A DNA stretch of 45,537 nt from DATGQT01 sp035304085 (GCA_035304085.1 DATGQT010000132.1:1-45537); one strand, 5' to 3'; shown: positions 14,848-23,804, numbered from the stretch's first letter. Notes: generated by a model not told the origin, from the letters alone. Program-made: numbers and translations.

Positions 14848-17148
14848 CTAATACAGCGTGCGCTGGAGGATCTCCAGCTGGACGTCCCGGCCGAGGTCTA
14901 CGAACCGGGCGCTGAAGCCGCCGACGCGGACGAAGAGGTGGCCGTACTCCTCCGGATGATCCATCGCCCGCTCGAGGTCGCCCCGGCTGACGACGGTGAT
15001 CATGGCCTGCGCGCCGCCGCGGGCGAAGTACGTGTCGAGCAGCGCCTCCAGCTCGGCCCGGCGGGTGCGGAAGAGCTGGGGGCTGAACTTCATGTTCTGC
15101 ACCGCCCCCGCGTGGATCAGGGGCGACGGCTTCACCATCGAGTTCAGCATCGCCGTGACGCCCTTCCGGTCGTTCCCGCTGGAGGGGGCGTTCCCGTTGT
15201 TCATCGGTGTGCGGGCGCGGCGGCCGTCGGCTGAGGCGGCGGTCCAGCGGCCCAGCAGCGTGTTCGCCGCGTTGTTGATGACGACGACGAGGTACGAGTG
15301 GAGCCCCACGCGCTCGGCCTGCGCGCGGGTGAACCGGCAGACGTGCTCGTGGACGCGGACGAGCATGGCGTCGGCGCGGTCGTCGTCGTTGCCGTACTTC
15401 GGGGCGTCGAGGAGCAGGCGTCGCTCGTGGTCGAAGCCCTTGAAGTCGGCGGCGAGGGCGTCGAGGAGGCGGGCGGGCGTGAGGAGCTTCCGGTCGTAGA
15501 CGAGGTCCTTGATGGCCGTGAGGCTGTCGGCCACGTTCGTGTTGCCGTAGGTCTCGAGCGTGCCGCCGAGGTAGCGGACGCCCCCGTCGAAGATCGCCCT
15601 GCCTCGTTCGAGGCAGTCGTCGTAGAGCATCGAGTGGAAGAGGAACGGGGCCTCCTGCGCGGCCACGTGGTATTCGAGCGCCTCCTGCTCGGCCATGATG
15701 GCGACGAAGTGCTCGACCTGCCGCGCGTACGCCGCCCACAGGTCCTCGAACGTCGCGAAGTCCTCGAACCGCCCGAGCGCGAGGCCCATCGGCCGGCCCG
15801 TCAGCGGGTCCGTCCCGCCGTGTAGCGTGACCTCCAGCGCCTTGAGCAGGTTGATCACCCCGCTCGGGGTGCCGAAGCTGCGGTGCTCCAGGGCGTACTC
15901 GCCGCACCCGAAGGGGACGTACTGCTCGGCCTCGGCGCGTGAGAACCCGAACGCCGCCATCACGGCCGGCACGTTGACGGCGTCGTCGTAGAGAATGGGG
16001 AACGTGCGGCCCTCGCCGATCACGTCGAGCGCCTTCACCATCAGCGCGGGGTCCTGGCCGGCGTGGAAGCGGAGCGAGAGCTGCGGCTCGGGCTCCAGCA
16101 CCGTCCGGCTCGCCTCCATCGCCAGCAGCGCGAAGCGGTCGGCGTTCGGCTCGTTCGGGCGGCCGAGGCCGCCGACGATGGCGCGGTTGTGGACGCGCGT
16201 CTCGCGGTCGGCCATGAGCTGCCAGAGCGACTGGAGCAGCCGGAGGGCCTCGGCCTCGGTGAGCACGCCCCGCTCGAGGTCGTGCACGAGGAGGTCGCCG
16301 AGGTAGACGTCCATCCGGCCGTGGTTGCGGACGTCGCCGACGAGCGCGTAGAGCCAGACGAGCTGGAGGGCCTCGCGGAAGGACTTCGGCGGCGCGAAGA
16401 CGAGGGCGAGGAGCGCGGCCCCCATCGCCTCCAGCTCGGCGCGGCGGAGCGGGTCGCGCGTCGCCTCCGCCTGCTCGAAGGCCTGCGTGGCGTAGTGGAG
16501 GCAAACGTCGGCCAGCACGTCGAGCGCCGCCAGCATCCCCTCGTAGAGGCCCGCGTCGCCGCCGCGCTCGACGGCGCGGCCGAGGTGTGCGCGGACCTCG
16601 GCGGCGAGGCCGGGGAGGCCGAGGCGGACGAGCTTCGCGTAGTCCACGGTGCCGCCGGTGAGGCGGTAGAGCGGGAACGCCACGCCGTAGGTGTTCATCC
16701 AGTCGTCCGACGGGAGCGCGCGGGCCATCGCTTCGGGGTAGGCGCGGCGGAGCTTCGCCGCCGTGCTCTCCTCGTCCCAGAACGTGATCATCGCCTCGAC
16801 GCGCCGCCGCGTCTCGGCGTCGAGGTCGTGCGCCTCTGCCGCCTCGCGGATGGCCTGCGGGAGGTGGTAGTAGCCGAAGGCGGCCGTGCCCCACTCGTCC
16901 GGGCTGAAGCCGACGAGGCGGGGGCGGACGCGCCCGGCCAGGAGGTCGCCCTCCTCGATGGGGAGGAGGATCTCGGGGTACTGGGCGCGGAGGCAGGCGG
17001 CCTCACGGAGGGCCGGGTGGGCTTCGCGGTGGGCGCGGTACGTCTCGGTGAAGCGGAGCTCCCACGCGAGCGGGTGCGCCGGGTCGGTCTGCGGGACCAT
17101 CTGGCCCGTCTTGGCGGGCTTCGGCCGGGGGGGCGTGAGGACGGGCAT
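14848..17148 (-). CDS. Glycyl radical enzyme of the PFL-like superfamily, substrate unknown
   Basis: A 766-residue glycyl radical enzyme. The radical site is in VRVGGFSARFV, with Gly744, 22 residues from the C-terminus. The active-site loop is VPFGCGEY with thiyl-radical Cys415 and Glu417. The single C-x-E arrangement matches dehydratase/lyase-type members (glycerol or diol dehydratase, CutC-like), not true pyruvate formate-lyase, which has two adjacent cysteines. The C-terminal MVKPSPLIHAGAVQNMKF block is conserved in a poorly characterised subgroup. The activase gene is directly downstream. Such enzymes work without oxygen, which implies an anaerobic or microaerobic phase in this organism. 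Neighbouring sugar importers hint at a sugar-derived substrate; that is inference only. Confidence 0.9.
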   Translation of the reverse strand: MPVLTPPRPKPAKTGQMVPQTDPAHPLAWELRFTETYRAHREAHPALREAACLRAQYPEILLPIEEGDLLAGRVRPRLVGFSPDEWGTAAFGYYHLPQAIREAAEAHDLDAETRRRVEAMITFWDEESTAAKLRRAYPEAMARALPSDDWMNTYGVAFPLYRLTGGTVDYAKLVRLGLPGLAAEVRAHLGRAVERGGDAGLYEGMLAALDVLADVCLHYATQAFEQAEATRDPLRRAELEAMGAALLALVFAPPKSFREALQLVWLYALVGDVRNHGRMDVYLGDLLVHDLERGVLTEAEALRLLQSLWQLMADRETRVHNRAIVGGLGRPNEPNADRFALLAMEASRTVLEPEPQLSLRFHAGQDPALMVKALDVIGEGRTFPILYDDAVNVPAVMAAFGFSRAEAEQYVPFGCGEYALEHRSFGTPSGVINLLKALEVTLHGGTDPLTGRPMGLALGRFEDFATFEDLWAAYARQVEHFVAIMAEQEALEYHVAAQEAPFLFHSMLYDDCLERGRAIFDGGVRYLGGTLETYGNTNVADSLTAIKDLVYDRKLLTPARLLDALAADFKGFDHERRLLLDAPKYGNDDDRADAMLVRVHEHVCRFTRAQAERVGLHSYLVVVINNAANTLLGRWTAASADGRRARTPMNNGNAPSSGNDRKGVTAMLNSMVKPSPLIHAGAVQNMKFSPQLFRTRRAELEALLDTYFARGGAQAMITVVSRGDLERAMDHPEEYGHLFVRVGGFSARFVDLGRDVQLEILQRTLY

Positions 17149-17226
17149 GGGGGACGGCTACGGTCTGAGGTTTGGAGTTCGAGGTCGGGGGAGCCTGCTT
17201 CGGAGCTCCCGACTGCAAACTCCAGA
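17149..17226 (-). repeat. Heptamer array pair upstream of the glycyl radical enzyme
   Basis: Plus-strand units of 7: gtctgag (17163), gtttgga (17170), gttcgag, gtcgggg; after a short loop come ctcccga (17206), ctgcaaa (17213) and ctccaga (17220). In gene orientation the G-rich arm comes first, and the C-rich arm keeps the 7-base phase for two further units right up to the ATG at 17148. The words resemble those at 293-364. Confidence 0.82.
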
Positions 17227-17354
17227 TGGCTCCGGGGAGGCGCGGGACGTACGTCCCCGAGCGTCACGGTAAGCCATCCACAGGGGCCTTCCTGACGGCC
17301 GTCCTCGCAGGCGGCTGCGGGGGATTCCCCGGCACGCCGCGTGCCCCGGCGGGA

Positions 17355-17828
17355 TCAGCGGGCGGGCTCGCGCGCCGACCGGGCCATCCACCACCCCAGC
17401 GCGAGGAAGCCCAGCCCGCCGATGGCGAGGAAGACGTAGTCGTACGCGGGCACGTGCGCCGGCACGTCGCGCACGTGGTGGAGCTGGAGGAGGTGGTGGT
17501 CGATGAGGCCCTCGACGAGGTTGAACAGCCCCCAGCCCGCGATGAGCAGCCCCACGAACCAGCGCGTCGGTGGGAGGGGGCGTCCGCTCCGGGACGCGCG
17601 GTAGAGGAGGAGCGCGCCGGCGAGCGTGAGCACCCACACCGCCGCGTGGAACCAGCCGTCGGCCGCCATGTTGGCCCGCATCGCCTCCATGGTCGTCGGC
17701 GGGACGCGGGCCGAGAGCATGTTGTGCCACTGCGCGATCTGGTGCAGGGCGAAGCCGTCGAAGAAGCCGCCGAGCCCGAGGCCGAGGAGGAGGCCGGCGT
17801 TGCGCGCCTGGCGGTGGGCGGGTTCCAT
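17355..17828 (-). CDS. DUF2243 membrane protein
   Basis: A 157-residue integral membrane protein matching the DUF2243 pattern: NAGLLLGLGLGGFFDGFALHQ at the N-terminus, a conserved QWHNM segment near 33-37, then VEGLIDHHLLQLHHVR around 104-119. Four hydrophobic helices are visible, with histidines near their ends that could bind metal or haem. Function is unknown. It lies alone between the glycyl radical operon and the solute-binding lipoprotein, all on the minus strand, with about 95-200 bases of non-coding DNA on each side, so it need not share their job. Confidence 0.88.
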   Translation of the reverse strand: MEPAHRQARNAGLLLGLGLGGFFDGFALHQIAQWHNMLSARVPPTTMEAMRANMAADGWFHAAVWVLTLAGALLLYRASRSGRPLPPTRWFVGLLIAGWGLFNLVEGLIDHHLLQLHHVRDVPAHVPAYDYVFLAIGGLGFLALGWWMARSAREPAR

Positions 17829-17922
17829 GACGATGAGAGGCGAGGGGAGAGGGGACGGCCGGCGGGCCGCCCGCTGGTACCCGCGCCGCGGCCAGCCCGG
17901 TTCCGACGGCCTCCGAAAGGGC

Positions 17923-19233
17923 TCAGCGGCCCTCCCCGAGCAGCCGGTCCGTCTCCGCCGCCGACGCGGTCAGCGCCGCGCGCGGGTCCTCCCGCCCGAC
18001 CAGCGCGCGCTCGACGGCCTCGGCCACGTGGCGGTTGATCGCCACCTGGTGGGCGTCCATCGGCTCGCGGGCGCGGCCGAGGGGGATCTGGGCGACGAAC
18101 GCGGCCAGGCCGGGGTCCCCGGCGAGGTGCGCCCGGTACTCGGGCAGGTCGAGGACGGAGCGGCGGACGGGGAGGTAGCCCGACGCCATCGAGAAGGAGG
18201 CCTGCACGTCGGGGCGGAGCATCCACTTCACGAAGGCCCACGCCGCGTCCGGGTGCTCGGTCTGCCGGAAGATGGCGAGGTGCTCGCCGTCGAGGTACGT
18301 GGCCGGCCCGGCCGGCCCGGCGGGGAGCGGCGCGACGCCCCAGTCGAAGCCGAGGTCGCGGAAGCGGGGGAGGTCCCACGGCCCGTCCATGATCATGGCG
18401 CAGGCCTGAGCGACGAAGCAGCCGTCGTGGCCGAAGCTGTAGTGGGGGCGGCCCATGTCCTCGTAGAGGTCGCGCCAGAGCGTGAGCGCCTGCACGCCCG
18501 CCTCACCGGCGTAGCCCGCGGCCCCCGTCGAATCCACGAGGCTGCCGCCGGCCATCCAGAGATAGGGCGACCACTGCATCACGAGCCAGACGTTGTACGG
18601 CCCCGAGGCGGGGAAGACGGGGACGTAGAACCCGTAGCGGTCGAGGCGCCCGTCGCCGTCCTCGTCGGCCGTGAGGGCGCGGGTGGCGGTGCGCAGCTCG
18701 GCCCACGTCTGCGGCGGGCGGTCCGGGTCGAGGCCGGCGGCGCGGAAGCGGTCGCGGTTGTAGAGGAGGGCGAGCGTCGTGGCCTCCATCGGGAGCGCGT
18801 AGAGGGTGTCGCGCCACGAGGCGGCCTGGAGGAGCGGGGGGAAGACGTCGGCGAGCTCCGCCTCGGAGAGGCCGTCGGGCCCGTCGATGAAGTGGCGCAT
18901 GGGGTAGAGGGCGCCGGCCCCGGCGAGGGGGCCGAGGAAGTCGCCGTGCACCCACGAGACGTCGGGGGCCGTGCCGGTGCGGAGGCTGGCGATGAGCTTC
19001 TGGACGAGGTCGTCGCCGCTGGGGAGGTACTGCGCGCGGACGCGGATGCCGGGGTGCTCGGCCTCGAACCGTGCGATCAGCGCCTCCAGCGCCGGCTGGC
19101 TCGCCGCGACGAAGCTGTGCCAGAACGTGAGGGTGACGATGCCCTCCGCCGCGCCGCCATCGCGCCCTCCGCAGCCCGCGGTCGAGACGAGGAGGGCGGC
19201 GAGGGCGAGGGCGCCGAGGAGGGGGACGCGCAT
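17923..19233 (-). CDS. Carbohydrate ABC transporter substrate-binding lipoprotein (family 1)
   Basis: A 436-residue extracellular solute-binding protein of the MalE/UgpB class. It has a lipoprotein signal with lipobox STAGC (Cys about 21), then LTFWHSFVAASQPALEALIARFEAEHPGI, the classic opening of the family, and later TAPDVSWVHGDF, PMEATTLALLYNRD and AAWAFVKWML. It probably captures an oligosaccharide or glycerophospho-compound. No cognate permeases are encoded within the window on either side. The MalK-type ATPase at 6747-7874 could serve it, but MalF/MalG-type partners must be elsewhere. It ends the minus-strand block; the plus-strand pyruvate phosphate dikinase diverges from it. Confidence 0.92.
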   Translation of the reverse strand: MRVPLLGALALAALLVSTAGCGGRDGGAAEGIVTLTFWHSFVAASQPALEALIARFEAEHPGIRVRAQYLPSGDDLVQKLIASLRTGTAPDVSWVHGDFLGPLAGAGALYPMRHFIDGPDGLSEAELADVFPPLLQAASWRDTLYALPMEATTLALLYNRDRFRAAGLDPDRPPQTWAELRTATRALTADEDGDGRLDRYGFYVPVFPASGPYNVWLVMQWSPYLWMAGGSLVDSTGAAGYAGEAGVQALTLWRDLYEDMGRPHYSFGHDGCFVAQACAMIMDGPWDLPRFRDLGFDWGVAPLPAGPAGPATYLDGEHLAIFRQTEHPDAAWAFVKWMLRPDVQASFSMASGYLPVRRSVLDLPEYRAHLAGDPGLAAFVAQIPLGRAREPMDAHQVAINRHVAEAVERALVGREDPRAALTASAAETDRLLGEGR

Positions 19234-19289
19234 GGGCCGAAGATAGCCGTGCGGTGTATTCGCCGGTGCCGCGGCGGGGCGGGCGGCGC

Positions 19290-19295
19290 TATAAT
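19290..19295 (+). promoter_or_regulatory. Candidate -10 element (tataat) for ppdK
   Basis: A perfect tataat 43 bases before the ppdK ATG, in the 104-base divergent gap. No convincing -35 hexamer is seen 16-18 bases upstream, so it is tentative. In such GC-rich DNA a perfect match is unlikely to be common. Confidence 0.4.
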
Positions 19296-19337
19296 CGGCC
19301 GTCCGTTCTCCAACGACCCCAACGACCAGCCACCCCC

Positions 19338-21974
19338 ATGTCCCAGCACGTCTACCGCTTCGGCAACGGCACCGCCGAGGGCGACAAGTCCATGAAGGCG
19401 CTCCTCGGCGGCAAGGGCGCCAACCTCGCCGAGATGAGCCGGATCGGGCTCCCCGTCCCCCCCGGCTTCACGATCACCACCGAGGCGTGCCACTACGTGA
19501 GCACGCACGGCGGGCAGTGGCCGGAGGGGCTGGAGGGCGCGGTGGGCGACGGCATCCGCCACCTCGAGGAGGCGATGGGCCGCCGCTTCGGCGACGCCGA
19601 GCGGCCGCTGCTCGTCTCCGTCCGAAGCGGCGCCGCCGCCTCGATGCCGGGCATGATGGACACCGTCCTCAACCTCGGCCTCAACGACGCCGTCGCCGAG
19701 GGGCTCGCGCGCGAGACCGGCAACGACCGCTTCGCCTACGACGCCTACCGCCGCTTCATCGACATGTTCGGCGACGTCGTGATGGGCGTGCACCACGAGC
19801 ACTTCGAGGAGAAGATGCAGGCGCTCAAGGACGAGCGCGGCGTGACGGAGGACGTGGACCTCACGGCCGACGACCTCCGCGTCCTCGTAGACCGCTACAA
19901 GGCCGTCTACCGCCAGCACACCGGCGCCACGTTCCCGGCCGACCCGATGGAGCAGCTCCGGCTCGCCATCGACGCCGTGTTCCGGTCGTGGGACAGCGAC
20001 CGGGCCGTCCGCTACCGCCAGATCAACCAGATCACCGGGCTCCTCGGCACCGCCGTCAACGTGCAGGCGATGGTCTACGGCAACCTCGGCGAGACGAGCG
20101 GGACGGGCGTCTGCTTCACGCGGAGCCCCGCCACCGGCGAGCCCCGCCTCTACGGCGAGTTCCTCGTCAACGCGCAGGGTGAGGACGTCGTCGCCGGCAT
20201 CCGCACGCCGCAGCCCATCGCCGAGATGGAGGCGCGCTTCCCGGACGCCTACCGCCAGCTCGTCGAGATGACCGCGCGGCTGGAGCGGCACTACGGTGAG
20301 ATGCAGGACATCGAGTTCACCGTGCAGGACGGCCAGCTCTACCTCCTCCAGACGCGCACCGGCAAGCGCACCGGCGCCGCCGCCGTCAGGATCGCCGTGG
20401 ACATGGTCCGTGAAGGGCTCGCGACGAAGGAGCGCGCCGTGCGCGACATGGTCGAGCCTCGCCACGTGGACCAGCTCCTCCACCCCCGCTTCGCCGACCC
20501 CGACGGCTACCGCGACCACGTCATCGGGAAGGGGCTGCCGGCCTCGCCCGGCGCCGCCGTCGGCCAGGTCGTCTTCACGGCCGAGGACGCCGAGCGCTGG
20601 AAGGCCGACGGCAAGAAGGTCGTCCTCGTCCGGGTCGAGACGAGCCCCGAGGACGTCGGCGGGATGGACGCCGCCGAGGGCATCCTCACCTCCCGCGGGG
20701 GCATGACGAGCCACGCCGCCGTCGTCGCCCGCGGCTGGGGCAAGCCGTGCGTGGCCGGCTGCGGCGACATCGCGATCGACTACGCCGCGAAGACGTTCAC
20801 CAATGGCCGGGCCACCGTCCGCGAGGGCGACTGGGTCGCGCTCAACGGCTCCACCGGCGAGGTCATCCTCGGACGGCAGGACCTCGTCGAGCCCGAGATG
20901 AGCGACGACTTCGCGACGGTCATGAGCTGGGCCGACACCTTCCGCCGCCTCCGCGTCCGCACCAACGCCGACGCGCCGGCCGACGCCGCGAAGGCCGTGG
21001 CGTTCGGGGCCGAGGGGATCGGGCTGTGCCGCACCGAGCACATGTTCTTCGAAGGCGACCGGATCTGGGCCGTCCGCCGCATGATCGTGGCCGAGACCGA
21101 GGAGGAGCGCCGCGCCGCGCTCGATACGCTCCTCCCGTACCAGCGCGACGACTTCGCGGGCATCTTCCGCGCGATGGCAGGGAAGCCCGTCACCATCCGC
21201 CTCCTCGACCCCCCCCTCCACGAGTTCCTCCCCCACGACGACGTCGGCCAGCGCGACATGGCCGAGCGGCTCGGCCTCGACGTCGAGAAGGTCCGCGCGC
21301 GCGTGGCCGCCCTCGCCGAGTTCAACCCGATGCTCGGCCACCGCGGCTGCCGCCTCGGCATCACGTACCCGGAGGTGACCGAGATGCAGGCGCGCGCCCT
21401 CTTCGAGGCCGCCGTCGCCGTGGCCGAGGAGGGGGTGGGCGTGCACCCGGAGGTGATGGTGCCGCTCGTGGGCACCGCGGCCGAGCTCCGCGACCAGCGC
21501 GCTGTCATCGCGCGCGTGGCCGAGCAGGTGTTCGAGGAGCGGGGCCGCCGCGTGGACCACCTCATCGGGACGATGATCGAGGTGCCGCGCGCGGCGCTGG
21601 CCGCCGCCGCCATCGCCGAGGAGGCCGACTTCTTCTCGTTCGGGACGAACGACCTCACGCAGATGGCCTTCGGCTACAGCCGCGACGACGCGGGCAAGTT
21701 CCTCCCCCGCTACATCGAGGCCGGGATCCTCCCGGACGACCCGTTCCAGACGCTCGACCAGGAGGGCGTCGGCGAGCTCGTCCGCCTCGCGGTCGAGCGG
21801 GGGCGCGGTGCCAAGCCCGGCCTCAAGCTCGGCATCTGCGGCGAGCACGGCGGCGACCCCGCCTCCGTCGCCTTCTGCCACGAGGTCGGCCTCGACTACG
21901 TCTCGTGCTCGCCGTTCCGCGTGCCCGTCGCCCGGCTGGCCGCCGCGCAGGCCGCCCTCCGCGCCGGCGGGTGA
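19338..21974 (+). CDS. ppdK: Pyruvate, phosphate dikinase
   Basis: An 878-residue cytoplasmic enzyme that interconverts pyruvate + ATP + phosphate with phosphoenolpyruvate + AMP + pyrophosphate. The order of domains is standard: an N-terminal nucleotide-binding domain (GGKGANLAEM near 24; SGAAASMPGMMDTVLNLG), the phosphohistidine domain with GGMTSHAAVVARGWGKPCV (His459), and a C-terminal PEP/pyruvate barrel ending in GICGEHGGDP with catalytic Cys834. Length is typical of bacterial PpdK (870-890). The ATG at 19338 precedes the conserved VYRFG start. It stands alone, with a strong hairpin overlapping its stop. It may serve gluconeogenesis or pyrophosphate-linked glycolysis; direction cannot be told from the sequence. 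Confidence 0.97.
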   Translation: MSQHVYRFGNGTAEGDKSMKALLGGKGANLAEMSRIGLPVPPGFTITTEACHYVSTHGGQWPEGLEGAVGDGIRHLEEAMGRRFGDAERPLLVSVRSGAAASMPGMMDTVLNLGLNDAVAEGLARETGNDRFAYDAYRRFIDMFGDVVMGVHHEHFEEKMQALKDERGVTEDVDLTADDLRVLVDRYKAVYRQHTGATFPADPMEQLRLAIDAVFRSWDSDRAVRYRQINQITGLLGTAVNVQAMVYGNLGETSGTGVCFTRSPATGEPRLYGEFLVNAQGEDVVAGIRTPQPIAEMEARFPDAYRQLVEMTARLERHYGEMQDIEFTVQDGQLYLLQTRTGKRTGAAAVRIAVDMVREGLATKERAVRDMVEPRHVDQLLHPRFADPDGYRDHVIGKGLPASPGAAVGQVVFTAEDAERWKADGKKVVLVRVETSPEDVGGMDAAEGILTSRGGMTSHAAVVARGWGKPCVAGCGDIAIDYAAKTFTNGRATVREGDWVALNGSTGEVILGRQDLVEPEMSDDFATVMSWADTFRRLRVRTNADAPADAAKAVAFGAEGIGLCRTEHMFFEGDRIWAVRRMIVAETEEERRAALDTLLPYQRDDFAGIFRAMAGKPVTIRLLDPPLHEFLPHDDVGQRDMAERLGLDVEKVRARVAALAEFNPMLGHRGCRLGITYPEVTEMQARALFEAAVAVAEEGVGVHPEVMVPLVGTAAELRDQRAVIARVAEQVFEERGRRVDHLIGTMIEVPRAALAAAAIAEEADFFSFGTNDLTQMAFGYSRDDAGKFLPRYIEAGILPDDPFQTLDQEGVGELVRLAVERGRGAKPGLKLGICGEHGGDPASVAFCHEVGLDYVSCSPFRVPVARLAAAQAALRAGG

Positions 21975-22004
21975 CCTCCGGCGGCCGGGGGTCACCCGCC
22001 GGCG
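21962..22004. terminator. 15-bp perfect hairpin between convergent ppdK and DUF3667 genes
   Basis: cgccggcgggtgacc (21962-21976) is exactly complementary to 21990-22004, with a 13-base loop. The ppdK stop codon lies in the left arm, and the DUF3667 stop is 5 bases beyond the right arm. There is no T tract, so it would be an unconventional bidirectional terminator or an mRNA 3'-end stabiliser. Confidence 0.65.
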
Positions 22005-22008
22005 GGCG

Positions 22009-22860
22009 TCAGACCCGCGTCATGGCCCAGGCCGTGATCGCGAGGAAGTAGAAGTAGATGGAGAGGATGAAGCAGGTCCAGAGCGCGAGGGTCTTGAGGA
22101 GGGTGGCGCCCCAGCCCTGCCCGTAGACGCGGCGGAGGGCGAAGGCGAGCCACACCGGGAGCGCGAGGAGGATCGCGACGTTGTTCACCGTCTCGCCGGC
22201 GGAGCCGCCCAGCACCGTGCCCGGCGTGAACGCGATGAGGGCGAAGGCGAGGAAGTGGAACGCGAACACGGCGTGGGCCCCGAGCGGCAGGCGGTGGCGG
22301 CGGTAGAGCAGCCCCAGCACGAGCCCGTTCACGACGACGAGCACGAACAGCCACGTCGGGAACAGCCCGGCGATCCGGTCCTCGACCGTCGCGCCGAAGA
22401 GGTCGGCGCTCATCCCGGCCTGCGCCTGCGCGGCCGCCCACGTCCCCGGCCCCATTATCTCCGCCGCGATCTCGGCAGTGATGGGGTCGTACTGCTGGAC
22501 GAGGAGGAAGAAGAAGAAGTTGATGAGGAAGTAGAGCTTGGTCGGGGCGAGGTGGCGCTGCCGGCGGCCGGCCACGAAGTCGGCCGTGAGGAGGCCGGGC
22601 TGGAGGAGGAGGAGGTAGACGGCCCGGAAGAACCGCCCGTCCACGCGGAGGAACTTGTTGAAGACGTCCTGGAAGACGTTGCGGGCCCAGAGGGCCCGCT
22701 CGTCGAGGGCCTTCTGGCCGCATTCGCTGCAGTAGCGGCCGGTGAGGACGGCCTCGCACTCCAGGCAGCGGTCGGCCTCCGGTTCCGCCGAGGGCACGGC
22801 GGGGGTGGGGCGTAGAGCAGGCGCCCCCTCGACGGGCGGGGCAATCGAGACTTCGGGCAT
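22009..22860 (-). CDS. DUF3667 membrane protein with zinc ribbon
   Basis: A 283-residue protein. The N-terminus holds a CxxC-x8-CxxC zinc ribbon (C32, C35, C44, C47: CLEC ... CSECG), followed by a conserved cytosolic segment (LRVDGRFFRAVYLLLLQPGLLTADFVAG) and four or five hydrophobic helices starting with KLYFLINFFFFLL. This is the DUF3667 pattern common in Bacteroidota; the function is unknown. An upstream ATG would add 19 residues before MPEVS. The ATG at 22860 is chosen because the extension shows no conserved feature. It converges on ppdK and diverges from the M48 protease gene. Confidence 0.88.
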   Translation of the reverse strand: MPEVSIAPPVEGAPALRPTPAVPSAEPEADRCLECEAVLTGRYCSECGQKALDERALWARNVFQDVFNKFLRVDGRFFRAVYLLLLQPGLLTADFVAGRRQRHLAPTKLYFLINFFFFLLVQQYDPITAEIAAEIMGPGTWAAAQAQAGMSADLFGATVEDRIAGLFPTWLFVLVVVNGLVLGLLYRRHRLPLGAHAVFAFHFLAFALIAFTPGTVLGGSAGETVNNVAILLALPVWLAFALRRVYGQGWGATLLKTLALWTCFILSIYFYFLAITAWAMTRV

Positions 22861-22941
22861 GGCAGCGGCGTCGTGAGATCGCCGAAAGGTAGGGATACTC
22901 CCGAGTAACGGCGACACGGGCTCGCGCGGCCCTCCCGTGCG

Positions 22942-22947
22942 TTAGAA
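22942..22947 (+). promoter_or_regulatory. Candidate -10-like element for the M48 protease gene
   Basis: ttagaa lies 28 bases before the ATG at 22975, in the 114-base divergent gap. It resembles the ttagac at 45263. No -35 element was seen. Confidence 0.25.
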
Positions 22948-22974
22948 CGGCCCCTCCACCCGCCGAACCGACCG

Positions 22975-23748
22975 ATGCGCCTCTCCCGCACCCTCCTCCC
23001 GTTCGCCCTCGCGCTCCTGCTCGGACCCCTCCTCGCCGGCTGCGCCACCCTCGGCGGCGCCAACTACGTCTCGCTCGAAGAGGAATGGCAGCTCGGCCAG
23101 CAGCTCGAGGCCGACATCAACCGGCAGGTCCGCCTCGTCGACGACGCCACGCTGCAGCGCTACGTCGAGCAGGTGGGCCAGCAGATCGTCCGCGAGACGG
23201 AGATGGCGAACCTCCCGTGGCGCTTCCACGTCATCGCCGACGACGAGATCAACGCGTTCAACATCCCCGGCGGCGTGGTCTACGTCAACACCGGGCTGCT
23301 CGCGCAGTCCGGGAGCGCGTCGGAGTTCGTGGGGGCGCTCTCGCACGAGATCGCGCACGGCGTGGCCCGCCACGGGACCCGGCGGCTGAGCCAGGCCTAC
23401 GAGGCGAACCTGCTGGCGGCCGTCGTGCTCGGCGGCAACCCCGGGCTCGTCGAGCAGATCGCGGCGCAGGTCGTGGCGCAGGGCGCCTTCGCCAGCTTCT
23501 CGCGCGCCGACGAGCGCGAGGCCGACGCCCTCGCCGTGCAGTACATGGCGGGCGCGGGGTGGGACCCCGAGGGGCTCGCCCGCCTCCTCGAGCGGCTCGT
23601 CTCGCAGGGCGGCGGCATAGCGCTGTTCTCGACGCACCCGGCCCCGCAGGAGCGCGCCGCCAACGTGCGCGCCCTCTCGCGCGGACACACCGGCCGCGAC
23701 GACGACGGCCAGTTCGCCTCCGTCCGCTCCCGCGCGGCGCGGTACTGA
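22975..23748 (+). CDS. M48-family metalloprotease, lipoprotein (BepA/LoiP-like)
   Basis: A 257-residue zinc protease anchored to the envelope. The signal ends in lipobox LLAGC (Cys about 23). The zinc motif HEIAH is at 124-128 in LSHEIAHGVARHGTRRL, and the third ligand is Glu182 in FSRADEREADALAVQYM. The lead-in FNIPGGVVYVNTGLL is the usual M48 block. Relatives clear misfolded outer-membrane proteins. The protein ends soon after the catalytic core, with no TPR domain of BepA, so it is closer to short M48 lipoproteins. A hairpin follows the stop codon. Confidence 0.93.
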   Translation: MRLSRTLLPFALALLLGPLLAGCATLGGANYVSLEEEWQLGQQLEADINRQVRLVDDATLQRYVEQVGQQIVRETEMANLPWRFHVIADDEINAFNIPGGVVYVNTGLLAQSGSASEFVGALSHEIAHGVARHGTRRLSQAYEANLLAAVVLGGNPGLVEQIAAQVVAQGAFASFSRADEREADALAVQYMAGAGWDPEGLARLLERLVSQGGGIALFSTHPAPQERAANVRALSRGHTGRDDDGQFASVRSRAARY

Positions 23749-23758
23749 TAGGAGAGCG

Positions 23759-23804
23759 CGAAGGAGGGAATAACCTCGAGGGCTCGATTCCGGAGCCTCC
23801 TTCG
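23759..23804 (+). terminator. Hairpin downstream of M48 protease gene
   Basis: cgaaggagg (23759-23767) pairs exactly with cctccttcg (23796-23804); the loop is 28 bases. It lies 11 bases after the stop codon, with no T run. It is a plausible terminator, not proven. Confidence 0.4.

Noticed and set aside
14848..17148. Calling the glycyl radical enzyme pyruvate formate-lyase (pflB).
   Set aside because: It lacks the adjacent cysteine pair of PFL and has the single C-x-E loop of dehydratase/lyase-type members.
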